From Thiomonas sp. (GTDB taxonomy: Bacteria; Pseudomonadota; Gammaproteobacteria; Burkholderiales; Burkholderiaceae_C), in assembly GCA_027311065.1 (NCBI GenBank), contig DAICZP010000135.1, forward strand, positions 1 to 42,382: a stretch of DNA of 42,382 bases, given 5' to 3'. Both the position numbers and the translations under genes were made by a program. The stretch's first letter is position 1, and each line of letters starts with the position of its first letter. Below are positions 8,188 to 16,360 of the stretch, piece after piece. Below the pieces are notes generated by a model, which was given only the letters and a program-made list of their open reading frames with translations, made no database searches and was not told the DNA's origin.

Positions 8188-9661
8188 GAAATTTAGCATA
8201 GCCCCTCTCAAGACCCTGGCCACCCTCGAAACCGATGCGTTGGTGGTATTCCTTCCCCAACCGGGAACCTCCTGTGGACTGGTCGAGGCCGGCGCCATTG
8301 ACGCCATGGCGGTGGAGGCGACGCAGGATGGCGATTTTTCGGGCGCCTTGGGAACGACATACGTGCGCGCGCGTCCCGAAGGGCTCGCGGCGCGTCGTCT
8401 GGTGTTGGTGGGCCTCGGCCCGGCGCCCATCCAGCCCAGGGCGTGGCTGAAGGCTTCGCAGGCCGCTGCTGCTGCCCTCAAGAGCATGGGCGCGGTGCGT
8501 GTCCACCTGCTCGCGGCAGACGGTGAGCAGGCGCTGGCAGCACTTGCGCCGCGCGCTTTTCTCGGCGCCGCGTATCGCTACGAGGCAACCCGCAAGGCGG
8601 AGCCTCAACATGCCTACAAAGTCGACTCTGTGCATCTGCTCACGCGCCAGCCGCGCGCAAGCGCCGCGCTCAAGGAAGCCCTGGCCGTCGCGACTGCGAC
8701 GCAGGCAGGAGTCGATCTTGCGCGCGGGCTGGCTGACCTGCCCGGGAACCATTGTCCACCGGAGCATCTGGCGCGCGTGGCGCAGGGACTCGCCAAGCGC
8801 CACGGTTTCAAGGTTGAAGTGCTGGGGCGCTCCGAGATCGAGCGCCTGGGCATGGGCGCCTTGCTGGCCGTGGCTCAGGGTTCGGCCCAGCCGCCGCGGT
8901 TCATCGTCCTGCGCCACGACGGTGCCGGGCGCAAGGATCCCGTGCACGTGCTGGTGGGCAAGGGCGTGACGTTCGACAGCGGTGGCATTTCGATCAAGCC
9001 CGCACCCGAGATGGACGAAATGAAATTCGACATGTCGGGGGCTGCGTCGGTGCTTGGAACCTTTGAAGCCATCGGGCAGTTGCAGACCCGCATCAACGTG
9101 GTCGGCTTGATCCCGGCCACGGAAAACCTGCCCGACGGTTGCGCCGTCAAGCCCGGTGACGTCGTCACCAGCATGTCCGGACAGACCATCGAGATTCTCA
9201 ACACCGATGCCGAGGGACGCTTGATTTTGTGCGATGCGCTCACGTATGCCGAGCGTTTCAAGCCCGCATCGGTCATTGATATCGCCACCCTGACTGGCGC
9301 TTGCGTGATTGCGCTCGGCCACGTCAACAGCGGGCTGTTCAGCCCGGATGACGAATTGGCGGATGCTTTGATCAAGGCCGGCGCCAAGGCCATGGATCCG
9401 TGCTGGCGTATGCCGTTGGTTGATGAATACGCCGAAGGCTTGAAAAGCCGTTTTGCCGACGTTGCCAATATCGCGGGTCGTGCCGCGGGAAGCGTGACGG
9501 CGGCGTGCTTTTTGCAACGGTTCACCAGGAACTACCGGTGGGCGCATCTGGACATCGCGGGCACGGCCTGGAACAGCGGGGCGGAAAAGGGCGGCACGGG
9601 TCGGCCGGTCGGGCTTTTGGTCCGCCATTTGCTGGACCTCGCCAACGCGCCGCGCGCATGA
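8186..9661 (+). CDS. pepA: Leucyl aminopeptidase (M17 family)
   Basis: Cytosolic dizinc or dimanganese exopeptidase that removes amino-terminal residues from peptides; the E. coli homologue is also a DNA-binding protein in plasmid resolution and pyrimidine-gene control. 491 aa, full length. Seen: an amino-terminal alpha/beta domain (1-160) and the M17 catalytic domain with VGKGVTFDSGGISIKP (about 256-271; Lys and Asp ligands), DMSGAASVLGT, and the signature NTDAEGRL (about 339-346), then CDALTYAERF. The ATG at 8186 has GGAG six bases upstream, but both are folded into a hairpin (8161-8187). holC follows 19 bases after the stop, as in many beta- and gammaproteobacteria. Confidence 0.95.
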   Translation: MKFSIAPLKTLATLETDALVVFLPQPGTSCGLVEAGAIDAMAVEATQDGDFSGALGTTYVRARPEGLAARRLVLVGLGPAPIQPRAWLKASQAAAAALKSMGAVRVHLLAADGEQALAALAPRAFLGAAYRYEATRKAEPQHAYKVDSVHLLTRQPRASAALKEALAVATATQAGVDLARGLADLPGNHCPPEHLARVAQGLAKRHGFKVEVLGRSEIERLGMGALLAVAQGSAQPPRFIVLRHDGAGRKDPVHVLVGKGVTFDSGGISIKPAPEMDEMKFDMSGAASVLGTFEAIGQLQTRINVVGLIPATENLPDGCAVKPGDVVTSMSGQTIEILNTDAEGRLILCDALTYAERFKPASVIDIATLTGACVIALGHVNSGLFSPDDELADALIKAGAKAMDPCWRMPLVDEYAEGLKSRFADVANIAGRAAGSVTAACFLQRFTRNYRWAHLDIAGTAWNSGAEKGGTGRPVGLLVRHLLDLANAPRA

Positions 9662-9680
9662 ATTTCCAGACCGCCAGCCC

Positions 9681-10109
9681 ATGACGACCACCCGCGTCGA
9701 ATTCCGTGTCGGCGCGCCTGACCCCCAGGCTTATGCATGTGCGCTGCTGCGTACGGCGGTGGGTCGTGGGGCTCGGTTGCTCGTGCGGCTCGATGCCTCC
9801 GACCTCGATGCCTTCAATGCACGGCTGTGGACGTTTTCCCCCACTGATTTCCTGGCCCATTGCAGGGTCGGTGATGCGCTCGAAGTGCGTTCACCCATTG
9901 TTCTGACCGATGCACTCGACCTCGGTGGCGTTCAGGGGCGCGACTGTCTTGTCAACCTCGGCGCTGCCGAACTTGAAGGCTGGAACACGCTGCCGCGTGT
10001 CATCGAGGTCGTCGGCCTTGACGCGGCCTGCAAGGATGCCGCCCGGATCCGCTTTCGTGCTTACCGGCAGGCGGGTGTCGAACCCACCATGATGGAGGTT
10101 ACGCGATGA
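9681..10109 (+). CDS. holC: DNA polymerase III subunit chi
   Basis: Chi subunit of the replicative clamp loader, bridging psi and single-stranded DNA binding protein; 142 aa, close to the usual 140-150. Seen: RVEFRVGAPDPQAYACALLR, then the Rossmann-like core with DLDAFNARLWTFSPTDFLAHC (DxxxLdxxLWTf.p..FlpH in the family) and VLTDALDLGGVQGRDCLVNLG. All are typical HolC landmarks. It lies between pepA and a small acidic protein whose ATG overlaps the holC stop in an ATGA arrangement at 10106-10109, indicating translational coupling. Confidence 0.92.
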   Translation: MTTTRVEFRVGAPDPQAYACALLRTAVGRGARLLVRLDASDLDAFNARLWTFSPTDFLAHCRVGDALEVRSPIVLTDALDLGGVQGRDCLVNLGAAELEGWNTLPRVIEVVGLDAACKDAARIRFRAYRQAGVEPTMMEVTR

Positions 10110-10498
10110 CGCAGCTGAATCCGAGCCGTTTTCCTGTCCTGACGGATGCCATCGAGGCAGACCCCGGTACTTTGCCGGCTGTTCCCGCGGACGTCCTGGT
10201 GCTTGGCGATGCGTGCGTGCCGCGCGACACGCCGCACCCTGGCGCGGAGAACGCCACGGCATTGGGGCGGCAGATGCGAGACCAGGTGCGCTTGGCGGTG
10301 GAGCGTCTGCAGGAGGAGTTGCGCGCTGAGGTATCGCACCGCATGGACCTCGAGCTCGAGGCGCGTGTTGCGGCCCTGCTGGCCTCGCGCCTGGACCGAT
10401 TGGCGGCCGAGCTTGCCGACGCCTTGCGGCCGGTCATGCTGGACGTGGTGCGGCAGGCTGTGACGGACGTATTGGAGCCTGGCGCGGGGAACTCATGA
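10106..10498 (+). CDS. Small acidic hypothetical protein coupled to holC
   Basis: 130 aa, no function recognised. The start overlaps the holC stop by four bases (ATGA), so it is almost certainly translated from the same message. The amino part is extended and proline-rich (SRFPVLTDAIEADPGTLP). The carboxy two-thirds is predicted helical with many Arg/Glu and Leu/Ala residues (VRLAVERLQEELRAEV, ELEARVAALLASRLDRLAAE) and may form a coiled coil. The opening FPVLTDAI recalls the DUF2486 family known from Burkholderia downstream of holC; that is a memory-based guess. No signal peptide, cysteines or membrane segment. The gene ends 11 bases before the hairpin that precedes the next gene. Confidence 0.7.
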   Translation: MTQLNPSRFPVLTDAIEADPGTLPAVPADVLVLGDACVPRDTPHPGAENATALGRQMRDQVRLAVERLQEELRAEVSHRMDLELEARVAALLASRLDRLAAELADALRPVMLDVVRQAVTDVLEPGAGNS

Positions 10499-10508
10499 TC
10501 GACTGACG

Positions 10509-10537
10509 CCTCCAATGAGCTTTCGGCTCTTTGGAGG
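10509..10537 (+). promoter_or_regulatory. Stem-loop sequestering the Shine-Dalgarno of the first binding-protein gene
   Basis: CCTCCAA (10509-10515) pairs perfectly with TTGGAGG (10531-10537). Inside this, after one T-T mismatch, GAGC (10517-10520) pairs with GCTC (10526-10529), leaving a TTTCG loop. This gives eleven base pairs and one mismatch in 29 nt. The 3' arm is the GGAGG ribosome site, six bases before the ATG at 10544. There is no T-tract, so it is not an intrinsic terminator. The expected effect is translational control of the downstream gene. Confidence 0.75.
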
Positions 10538-10543
10538 TCCATC

Positions 10544-11710
10544 ATGCATTCCACGAAATTGGTTCTGGGCGCGGCGTTGGTGCTCGTGGGCGTCAGCGCC
10601 CAGGCGGCAGACCAGGGGGCGACGCCATCATCCGTCGTTGTCATCGGTGTTGCGGCACCCGATTCGGGATCGATGGCAGCCATCGGACAGGACGCCACCA
10701 ACGCCGTGCAGATGGCGCTCGATGATCTGAATGCGCGCAACCTCACGATCGGCGGTTCGCGCGTGACCTGGAAGATCGACGCGCAGGATGACCAGGGCGA
10801 TCCCAAGCAGGCGACCACCGTGGCCCAGCATTTCGTCGATCACAAAGTCAACGGCGTTGTCGGGCATCTCAACTCCGGGTGCACGTACCCGGCATCACGC
10901 ATCTACGAGCAGGCGGGCATTCCGGCCGTTTCCCCATCCTCCACGGATCCGAAAATCTCGCGCCAAGGCCACAAGACGTTCTTTCGCCTCATCGCGGATG
11001 ACACCGCGGTGGGGTCCGCGTTGGCGCACTACGCCCAGGAAAACCTGCATGCGACCCGAATCGTCGTCATCGATGACCGTACCGCATATGGGCAGGGCCT
11101 GGCCGACATGTTCGTGACGCATGCGAAGCGCCGTGGGCTCGAGATCGTTGCGCGCGAGTACACGACGGACAAGGCGACGGATTTTTCTGCGATTCTCACC
11201 CGCGCCCGGGCACTCTCGCCTGATGTCATCGTGTTTGGTGGTGTCTACCCGCAAGCAGGCCCCATGCTGCGGCAAATGCGCCAGCTCGGCGTGAAGGCAC
11301 ACCTGCTCGGGGGTGATGGAATCTGCACCCCGACCCTTGCGACGCTGGCAGGCGATGCGGCTGACATGGCGGTGTGCGTCGAAGGCGGAGCACCGGTGGC
11401 GCAAATGCCGGGGGGCGTGGCATGGAAGCAGCGCTATGACGCGAAATTCGGCCCCGACGCGTATCAAATCTTCTCTCCCTATGCCTACGATGCCACCATG
11501 GTGCTGGCGCAGGCCATGATCAAGGCGCAATCCACCGATCCCGCTCGCTACCTGCGCGAAATTCGCGATATCCACGTCAATGGTGTGACGCGAGACGATA
11601 TTTACTTCGACGGAAAAGGGAATCTTGTCAAGCCGGCTGTGACGGTGTCGCGCTTTGAACACGGCAAGAAGGTTGTGGTTAGCGTCACATCGGCTGACGA
11701 AGACCATTGA
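10544..11710 (+). CDS. livK: Branched-chain amino acid ABC transporter substrate-binding protein (paralogue 1)
   Basis: Periplasmic type I solute-binding protein (LivK/LivJ, peripla_BP_6 family), 388 aa. Seen: a signal peptide MHSTKLVLGAALVLVGVSAQA, then the binding-fold core with IGQDATNAVQMALDDLN, WKIDAQDDQGDPKQA, HLNSGCTYPASRIYEQAGI and SPSSTDP, the ligand-contact region of LivK-type proteins, and a second lobe with DRTAYGQGLAD and TDKATDFSAIL. By eye it is about two-thirds identical to the next gene, so the two arose by tandem duplication. Neither has livHMGF components beside it; the membrane partners must be encoded elsewhere. Its ribosome site lies in a strong hairpin. The third-codon GC looks higher and the codon choice more mixed than in paralogue 2. 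Confidence 0.9.
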   Translation: MHSTKLVLGAALVLVGVSAQAADQGATPSSVVVIGVAAPDSGSMAAIGQDATNAVQMALDDLNARNLTIGGSRVTWKIDAQDDQGDPKQATTVAQHFVDHKVNGVVGHLNSGCTYPASRIYEQAGIPAVSPSSTDPKISRQGHKTFFRLIADDTAVGSALAHYAQENLHATRIVVIDDRTAYGQGLADMFVTHAKRRGLEIVAREYTTDKATDFSAILTRARALSPDVIVFGGVYPQAGPMLRQMRQLGVKAHLLGGDGICTPTLATLAGDAADMAVCVEGGAPVAQMPGGVAWKQRYDAKFGPDAYQIFSPYAYDATMVLAQAMIKAQSTDPARYLREIRDIHVNGVTRDDIYFDGKGNLVKPAVTVSRFEHGKKVVVSVTSADEDH

Positions 11711-11765
11711 ATGCACCCGCGGCTGCGCCGCAACGAGCCTGAAACAAGCCCGAAACAAGGTTGAT

Positions 11766-11813
11766 CCCCGCCGGTGCAGTCGCGCGCAACGAAACCGGCG
11801 GGGGCACTGTTTT
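11766..11813 (+). terminator. Probable intrinsic terminator after binding-protein gene 1
   Basis: CCCCGCCGGT (11766-11775) and ACCGGCGGGG (11794-11803) form a perfect 10-bp GC-rich stem with an 18-base loop, followed after six bases by TTTT (11810-11813). The loop and the distance to the T-tract are larger than ideal. The remaining interval to the next ATG (about 100 bp) should hold the promoter of paralogue 2, but I could not assign hexamers with confidence. Confidence 0.5.
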
Positions 11814-11913
11814 CAGGAACCCATTGCGTGGAACGTGAAATGGCCTACCATTGCCAATGCAGTTCGATTGTTTCCCTGATAGAAACTTTTGCATTCAATT
11901 TGGAGGCTCATTC

Positions 11914-13050
11914 ATGAAACTGAAATTTGCGCTTCTCGGTCTGACCCTTGCGGTCAGCACCGCCTACGCAGCAGATGAGATGACGGTCACGATTGGCAGT
12001 GCGGCACCGATTTCTGGTCCGCAAGCGTCGTACGGTCAAGACAACACCAATGGTGTGCGCATGGCGATTGACGACCTGAACAAGGAAGGTCTGAAGATCG
12101 ACGGCAAGAAAGTGTTGTGGAAAATTGACGCCCAGGACGACCAGGCGGACCCGAAGCAAGCGACCACAGTGGCGCAGAAGTTCGTGGATGAGAAGGTCAA
12201 TGGCGTGGTGGGTCACCTGAATTCGGGTTGCACCTATCCCGCTTCGCGGATCTATCAAAACGCGGGGATCCCGAACATCACCCCGTCATCGACCGACCCT
12301 AAGATTGCGGAGCAAGGCTTCAAGACCTTCTTCCGGATCATTGCCAATGACAATGCACTGGGTGCAGGCCTGGCCAACTATGCGAAGAGCAACCTGAAGG
12401 CCAAGACGGTTGCAGTCATCGATGACCGCACCGCCTATGGTCAAGGCGTTGCCGATGTGTTCGCCAAGACCGCGGGCAAGGACGGCATGAAGGTTCTTGA
12501 CCGTGAGTACACGAACGACAAGGCAACTGATTTCTCGGCCATCCTGACCAAGATCAAGTCGCTGAACCCGGATGTGATTTTCTACGGCGGCATGTACAGC
12601 CAGGCCGGCCCGATGCTGCGTCAGATCCAGGAGCTCGGTATCAAGGCCAAGCTGATGGGTGGGGACGGCATCTGCGCTCCGGAACTCGCGAAGCTGGCTG
12701 GCCCCGCTGCCGACATCACCATTTGTGCTGAAGGTGGTTCGCCTCTGGCGAAGATGCCGGGTGGCGCGGCGTGGAAAAAGCGTTACGACGCCAAGTTCGG
12801 CGCCAGCGCATTCCAGATCTATTCGCCGTACTCGTATGACGCCACCATGGTGCTGGCGCACGCGATGGTCAAGGCGAAGTCCTCGGATCCTGCCAAGTAT
12901 CTGAAGTTCATCCAGAACATCGACTACAACGGCGTCACCAAGAAGGACATCCACTTCATGCCTGACGGCAATCTGGCCAATGCCACGATTACCCTCTCTG
13001 CGTTCGATAACGGCGCCAAGAAGGTTGTTGCAGTCGAATCTGTGAAGTAA
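11914..13050 (+). CDS. livK: Branched-chain amino acid ABC transporter substrate-binding protein (paralogue 2)
   Basis: Periplasmic LivK-type binding protein, 378 aa. Seen: a signal peptide MKLKFALLGLTLAVSTAYA, mature start ADEMTVTIGSAAP, and the same landmarks as its neighbour (HLNSGCTYPASRIYQNAGI, TPSSTDPK, DRTAYGQGVADVF, KATDFSAIL). The ATG at 11914 has TTGGAGG ten bases upstream; an in-frame ATG at 11851 was rejected because it would put 21 residues before the signal peptide. Codons are strongly biased to a narrow set (AAG, GGC/GGT, CTG, GAC), which suggests high expression, as expected for an abundant periplasmic receptor. It has its own terminator at 13095-13117. The ligand could be Leu/Ile/Val or another amide or amino acid; the family is broad. 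Confidence 0.92.
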   Translation: MKLKFALLGLTLAVSTAYAADEMTVTIGSAAPISGPQASYGQDNTNGVRMAIDDLNKEGLKIDGKKVLWKIDAQDDQADPKQATTVAQKFVDEKVNGVVGHLNSGCTYPASRIYQNAGIPNITPSSTDPKIAEQGFKTFFRIIANDNALGAGLANYAKSNLKAKTVAVIDDRTAYGQGVADVFAKTAGKDGMKVLDREYTNDKATDFSAILTKIKSLNPDVIFYGGMYSQAGPMLRQIQELGIKAKLMGGDGICAPELAKLAGPAADITICAEGGSPLAKMPGGAAWKKRYDAKFGASAFQIYSPYSYDATMVLAHAMVKAKSSDPAKYLKFIQNIDYNGVTKKDIHFMPDGNLANATITLSAFDNGAKKVVAVESVK

Positions 13051-13094
13051 TTGCAGGGGTGCAGCGGGCAAGGACGCCTGCGGTACGCATGACC

Positions 13095-13117
13095 GACGCC
13101 CCTCGTGGGCGTCTTTT
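13095..13117 (+). terminator. Intrinsic terminator after binding-protein gene 2
   Basis: GACGCCC (13095-13101) and GGGCGTC (13107-13113) form a perfect 7-bp stem with a five-base loop, directly followed by TTTT (13114-13117). Position (45 bases after the stop) and structure fit a Rho-independent terminator. Confidence 0.85.
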
Positions 13118-13152
13118 CATTTGATTGATACCGAGCGAGGCTGGATTTTGCG

Positions 13153-13728
13153 ATGAGCAAAGCTTTCACCCGCGAGACCGATGCGGATCTGGACGAGGAT
13201 GACGAGATCGCCAGCATTGGGCCTCAACCGTCCGGGACCAAGAACTACATCACGCCTGAGGGCCTCGCGCGCCTGCGCGCCGAGCTGAAATTCCTGATCG
13301 AGCGCGAGCGTCCGCAAGTGGTCGAGATTGTCTCTTGGGCGGCGTCGAACGGTGATCGATCCGAGAATGGTGATTACATCTACGGCAAGAAGCGCCTGCG
13401 TGAAATCGATCGTCGTATTCGATTCCTGACCCGGCGACTGGACCATATTGAAGTGGTGGAGCCGTGGCGGCAGTATGGAAACGCGCAGATCTTCTTCGGT
13501 GCGACCGTGCGTTACGTGGAGGATCGCGGCGCCGAACGCGAGGTCACCATTGGCGGCATCGATGAAGTCGATCTCGACCTCGGGCGCATCAGCTGGATTT
13601 CTCCCGTCGCCAGGGCGCTGCTGAAGGCGCGCATCGGCGATGTGGTGCGCCTTCCGACCCCAGGCGGCGCTCTGGACATCGAGATCCTGGACGTCTGCTA
13701 TCCACCGCCGCCTGGTGACGACGCCTGA
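13153..13728 (+). CDS. greB: Transcription elongation factor GreB
   Basis: Secondary-channel factor that stimulates RNA polymerase to cleave backtracked transcripts; 191 aa. Seen: an acidic amino-terminal extension (DADLDEDDEIAS), then the coiled-coil domain NYITPEGLARLRAELKFL with the tip motif SNGDRSENGDYIYGKKRLRE holding the Asp/Glu pair that coordinates the catalytic metal, then the FKBP-like domain (FFGATVRYVEDRGAE, ISWISPVARALLKARIGD). The RRIRFLTRRLDHIEVV segment favours GreB over GreA. About 30 residues longer than E. coli GreB because of the amino extension, which is familiar in betaproteobacteria. It converges with spoT, with an 18-base gap. Confidence 0.93.
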   Translation: MSKAFTRETDADLDEDDEIASIGPQPSGTKNYITPEGLARLRAELKFLIERERPQVVEIVSWAASNGDRSENGDYIYGKKRLREIDRRIRFLTRRLDHIEVVEPWRQYGNAQIFFGATVRYVEDRGAEREVTIGGIDEVDLDLGRISWISPVARALLKARIGDVVRLPTPGGALDIEILDVCYPPPPGDDA

Positions 13729-13746
13729 GAGTCAAGGCGGCGCGCT

Positions 13747-16068
13747 TCAGTGCGCTTTCGCGCGCCCGGCCCTGACCACGAACTTATGGGTTCGCACGGC
13801 GCGCAACACGTCGGCGAGATGTTTGCGATCCCGCACCGCCAACAGGAAGTGCAGCTCGATGGTGGGCTGGCCCGCGTCATCATCCATCGTGACATGGCGA
13901 ATATCGGCGTCGCGTTCGCTGATGCTCGCGGCAACGCGGGCGAGCACGCCACGACCGTTGGTCACCACGGCCGACAGGCGGACCTGATAAAGGCCGCTCA
14001 CGGAGGGTGCCCAGTTGAGATCGATCCAGCTCCGCGGATGCTTCTGGAACAACCGACGCGCCTGTGGACAATCCTGCAGGTGTACCGTCAAACCCTCGCC
14101 CTTTCCCAGATAGCCAAGAATGGCGTCCCCTGGAATTGGTCGGCAGCAATCCGCGTAGTGCACAGACGCACCCTCGGTGCCATCGAGTTGCAGGGATGCG
14201 CGCGGTGTCGGCGCATCGCCAGCCTGGGGCGGTGGTGATGGCAGGCCTGACGCAACGGCGACATCGTGCGGGCGTGCATCACCCGTGGTGGACTCCATTT
14301 GAAGCCGCGTCGCAAGGATATCGGCGACGCGCTTGCCCAGGCCAATGTCGGCGAACATTTCTTCCTGGCTTTTATTGCCACTCCATTGCAGCAGCCGGGT
14401 CCAGTCGACGGTGCTGAGCTGGTCCAGGCGCATACCAAGCTGGGCGAGGGCGCGAACGAACAGCCGCCGCCCCAGATCCTGGGACTCTGCCTGTTGCGAT
14501 ACCTTGAGCTCATGGCGGATTTTCGAGCGGGCGCGTCCTGTGCGCACAAAGGCCAGCCAGTTCGGATTGGGCCGCGAATGCGCGGCGGTGACGATATCGA
14601 CGACGTCGCCGCTGTGCAATTCGGTGCGCAGCGGAACCAATTCGCCATTGACCTTTGCCGCCACGGTCTGGTTGCCCAGCGCGGTGTGTACTGCGTATGC
14701 GAAGTCGACGGGTGTCGCACCCCTGGGTAGCGCGAGGATGCGCGACTTCGGGGTAAACACATAGACCGCCTCCGGCGCGAGATCGACTTTCACTGCTTCG
14801 ATGAACTCCGCGGCATCACGGTTTTCGTTCTGGATGTCGAGCAGCGATTGCAGCCAGGTTGCCGTGCTCACCCGGGCGATGTCCTCGGCCCCGCTGCCGG
14901 ATTTGTACAACCAATGCGCCGCCACCCCGCTTTCAGCAACCCGGTGCATGGCCTCGGTGCGAATTTGAAATTCCACCGGTGCGCCCGTTGGACCGATCAG
15001 GGTGGTATGCAGGGATTGATAGCCATTGAGCTTCGGAATGGCGATGAAATCCTCGAATTTGCCCGGCATGGGCTTGTACTGCGCGTGGAGCACGCCCAAG
15101 GCGCGATAGCAATCGAGCACCTCGGGCACGATCACGCGAAATCCGAAAATATCCTGTACATGCGCGAAGGATCGATGCTTGCGCTGCATCTTCCTGTAGA
15201 TCGAATACAGGGTTTTCTCGCGGCCGTGGAGTTGAACGCTGATACCCGCGTCCGAAAAGGATTTCGTGGTTGCGGTGAGAATTCGGTCGACCAGATCACG
15301 CCGGTTGCCACGTGCCACGCGCACGGCCTGGCTCAACACCGCATAGCGCATCGGATGGCCATGCTGGAATCCGAGATCCTGCAGCTCTCGATACACCTGG
15401 TTCAGCCCGAGCCGATAGGCGATCGGGGCATATATTTCCATCGTCTCTGTCGCGATGCGCCGGCGTTTTTCCGGGGCCATCGCGTCCAGTGTTCGCATGT
15501 TGTGCAGGCGATCAGCGAGTTTGACCAGGATGACGCGGATATCTCGCGCCATCGCCAGTAGCATTTTTCGGAAGCTTTCGGCTTGGTTCTCCTCGCGGCT
15601 CGAAAACTGGATTTTGTCCAGTTTCGTCAATCCGTCGACCAGCATGGCGACCGTGGAACCGAAATGCTCGATCAATTCTGCCTGGGTGATACCCTTGTCC
15701 TCGGCCGTGTCGTGCAACAGCGCGGCCATGAGTGCCTGGGTGTCAAGTTTCCAGTCAGCGCAGATCTCCGCAACCGCAACGGGATGCGATATGTACGGCT
15801 CTCCGCTGGCGCGATATTGCCCGAGGTGGGCCGCGTCGGCAAACCTGTAGGCGGCTCTGATCTGCGGCAGGTCGGGCTCGGGGAGATACCCCGTCAGGCG
15901 TTCGAGCAGCTTGGCGAGGCTGACGACCAGCGGACGCTCTGGGTTGGGGACGCCGCCCGAGACCGCGCAGTCAGCAGACACAGCTACGGTTTGCTGGCTT
16001 TTGCGCCGGACAACGGGACGCTTGCGCAGCGCCAGGCCACCGCCCGAAGGATGCAGATTGCCTGGCAT
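13747..16068 (-). CDS. spoT: Bifunctional (p)ppGpp synthetase/hydrolase
   Basis: Rel/Spo protein that makes and degrades the stringent-response alarmones; 773 aa. Domains in order: a hydrolase HD domain with H95 (YISHPVAVAE) and H119-D120/E123-D124 (LLHDTAEDKG), all intact, so hydrolysis is expected; a synthetase domain with GREKTLYSIYRKMQRK, DIFGFRVIV and PKLNGYQSLHTT; a TGS domain (VYVFTPKSRILALPRGATP); a helical and zinc-finger-like region with YADCCRPIPGD; and a carboxy-terminal ACT domain (SAVVTNGRGVLARVAASISE). The intact HD box separates it from monofunctional RelA. The amino end carries about 45 extra residues before the family start. It is followed upstream by rpoZ, 45 bases away, the standard rpoZ-spoT order. 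Confidence 0.94.
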   Translation of the reverse strand: MPGNLHPSGGGLALRKRPVVRRKSQQTVAVSADCAVSGGVPNPERPLVVSLAKLLERLTGYLPEPDLPQIRAAYRFADAAHLGQYRASGEPYISHPVAVAEICADWKLDTQALMAALLHDTAEDKGITQAELIEHFGSTVAMLVDGLTKLDKIQFSSREENQAESFRKMLLAMARDIRVILVKLADRLHNMRTLDAMAPEKRRRIATETMEIYAPIAYRLGLNQVYRELQDLGFQHGHPMRYAVLSQAVRVARGNRRDLVDRILTATTKSFSDAGISVQLHGREKTLYSIYRKMQRKHRSFAHVQDIFGFRVIVPEVLDCYRALGVLHAQYKPMPGKFEDFIAIPKLNGYQSLHTTLIGPTGAPVEFQIRTEAMHRVAESGVAAHWLYKSGSGAEDIARVSTATWLQSLLDIQNENRDAAEFIEAVKVDLAPEAVYVFTPKSRILALPRGATPVDFAYAVHTALGNQTVAAKVNGELVPLRTELHSGDVVDIVTAAHSRPNPNWLAFVRTGRARSKIRHELKVSQQAESQDLGRRLFVRALAQLGMRLDQLSTVDWTRLLQWSGNKSQEEMFADIGLGKRVADILATRLQMESTTGDARPHDVAVASGLPSPPPQAGDAPTPRASLQLDGTEGASVHYADCCRPIPGDAILGYLGKGEGLTVHLQDCPQARRLFQKHPRSWIDLNWAPSVSGLYQVRLSAVVTNGRGVLARVAASISERDADIRHVTMDDDAGQPTIELHFLLAVRDRKHLADVLRAVRTHKFVVRAGRAKAH

Positions 16069-16113
16069 CGCCGGCAGCCTCTGAGGTGATCGCAGCGCGG
16101 GTGGGCAGGCGCG

Positions 16114-16317
16114 TCAGACCGGTACGCGCTTGAGCATTTCCAAGCCGATCTGCCCCGACGCGATTTCGCGCAGCGCCGTCACGACCGGCTTGTCGCGGGT
16201 TTCGATCTTCGGGGTGTGACCCTGCGCCAGCATGCGCGCGCGATAGGTCGCCGCAAGCACGAGCTGGAAGCGGTTGGGTATCTTTTCCAGACAATCTTCG
16301 ACGGTGATGCGAGCCAT
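16114..16317 (-). CDS. rpoZ: DNA-directed RNA polymerase omega subunit
   Basis: Small RNA polymerase subunit that helps beta-prime folding and, in proteobacteria, forms part of a ppGpp-binding site; 67 aa, the usual size. Seen: [20 protein letters not shown], the family's most conserved block, then AATYRARML and [20 protein letters not shown]. The frame is open far upstream into gmk, but the ATG at 16317 gives the canonical amino end. It lies between gmk (43 bases) and spoT (45 bases), matching the conserved gmk-rpoZ-spoT order. Confidence 0.97.
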   Translation of the reverse strand: MARITVEDCLEKIPNRFQLVLAATYRARMLAQGHTPKIETRDKPVVTALREIASGQIGLEMLKRVPV

Positions 16318-16360
16318 GACGGTTCCAGTCAAACTGTGACGAACGACAAAAGCGCTGCGT

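Noticed and set aside
8027-9691. Long open frame on the minus strand opposite pepA (554 codons)
   Set aside because: pepA on the plus strand has full family motifs; the antisense frame is open only because of high GC and shows low-complexity His/Arg/Gly composition.
13102-13117. Promoter for greB inside the terminator region
   Set aside because: T-rich sequence after the hairpin fits termination; no -35/-10 pair with correct spacing was seen.
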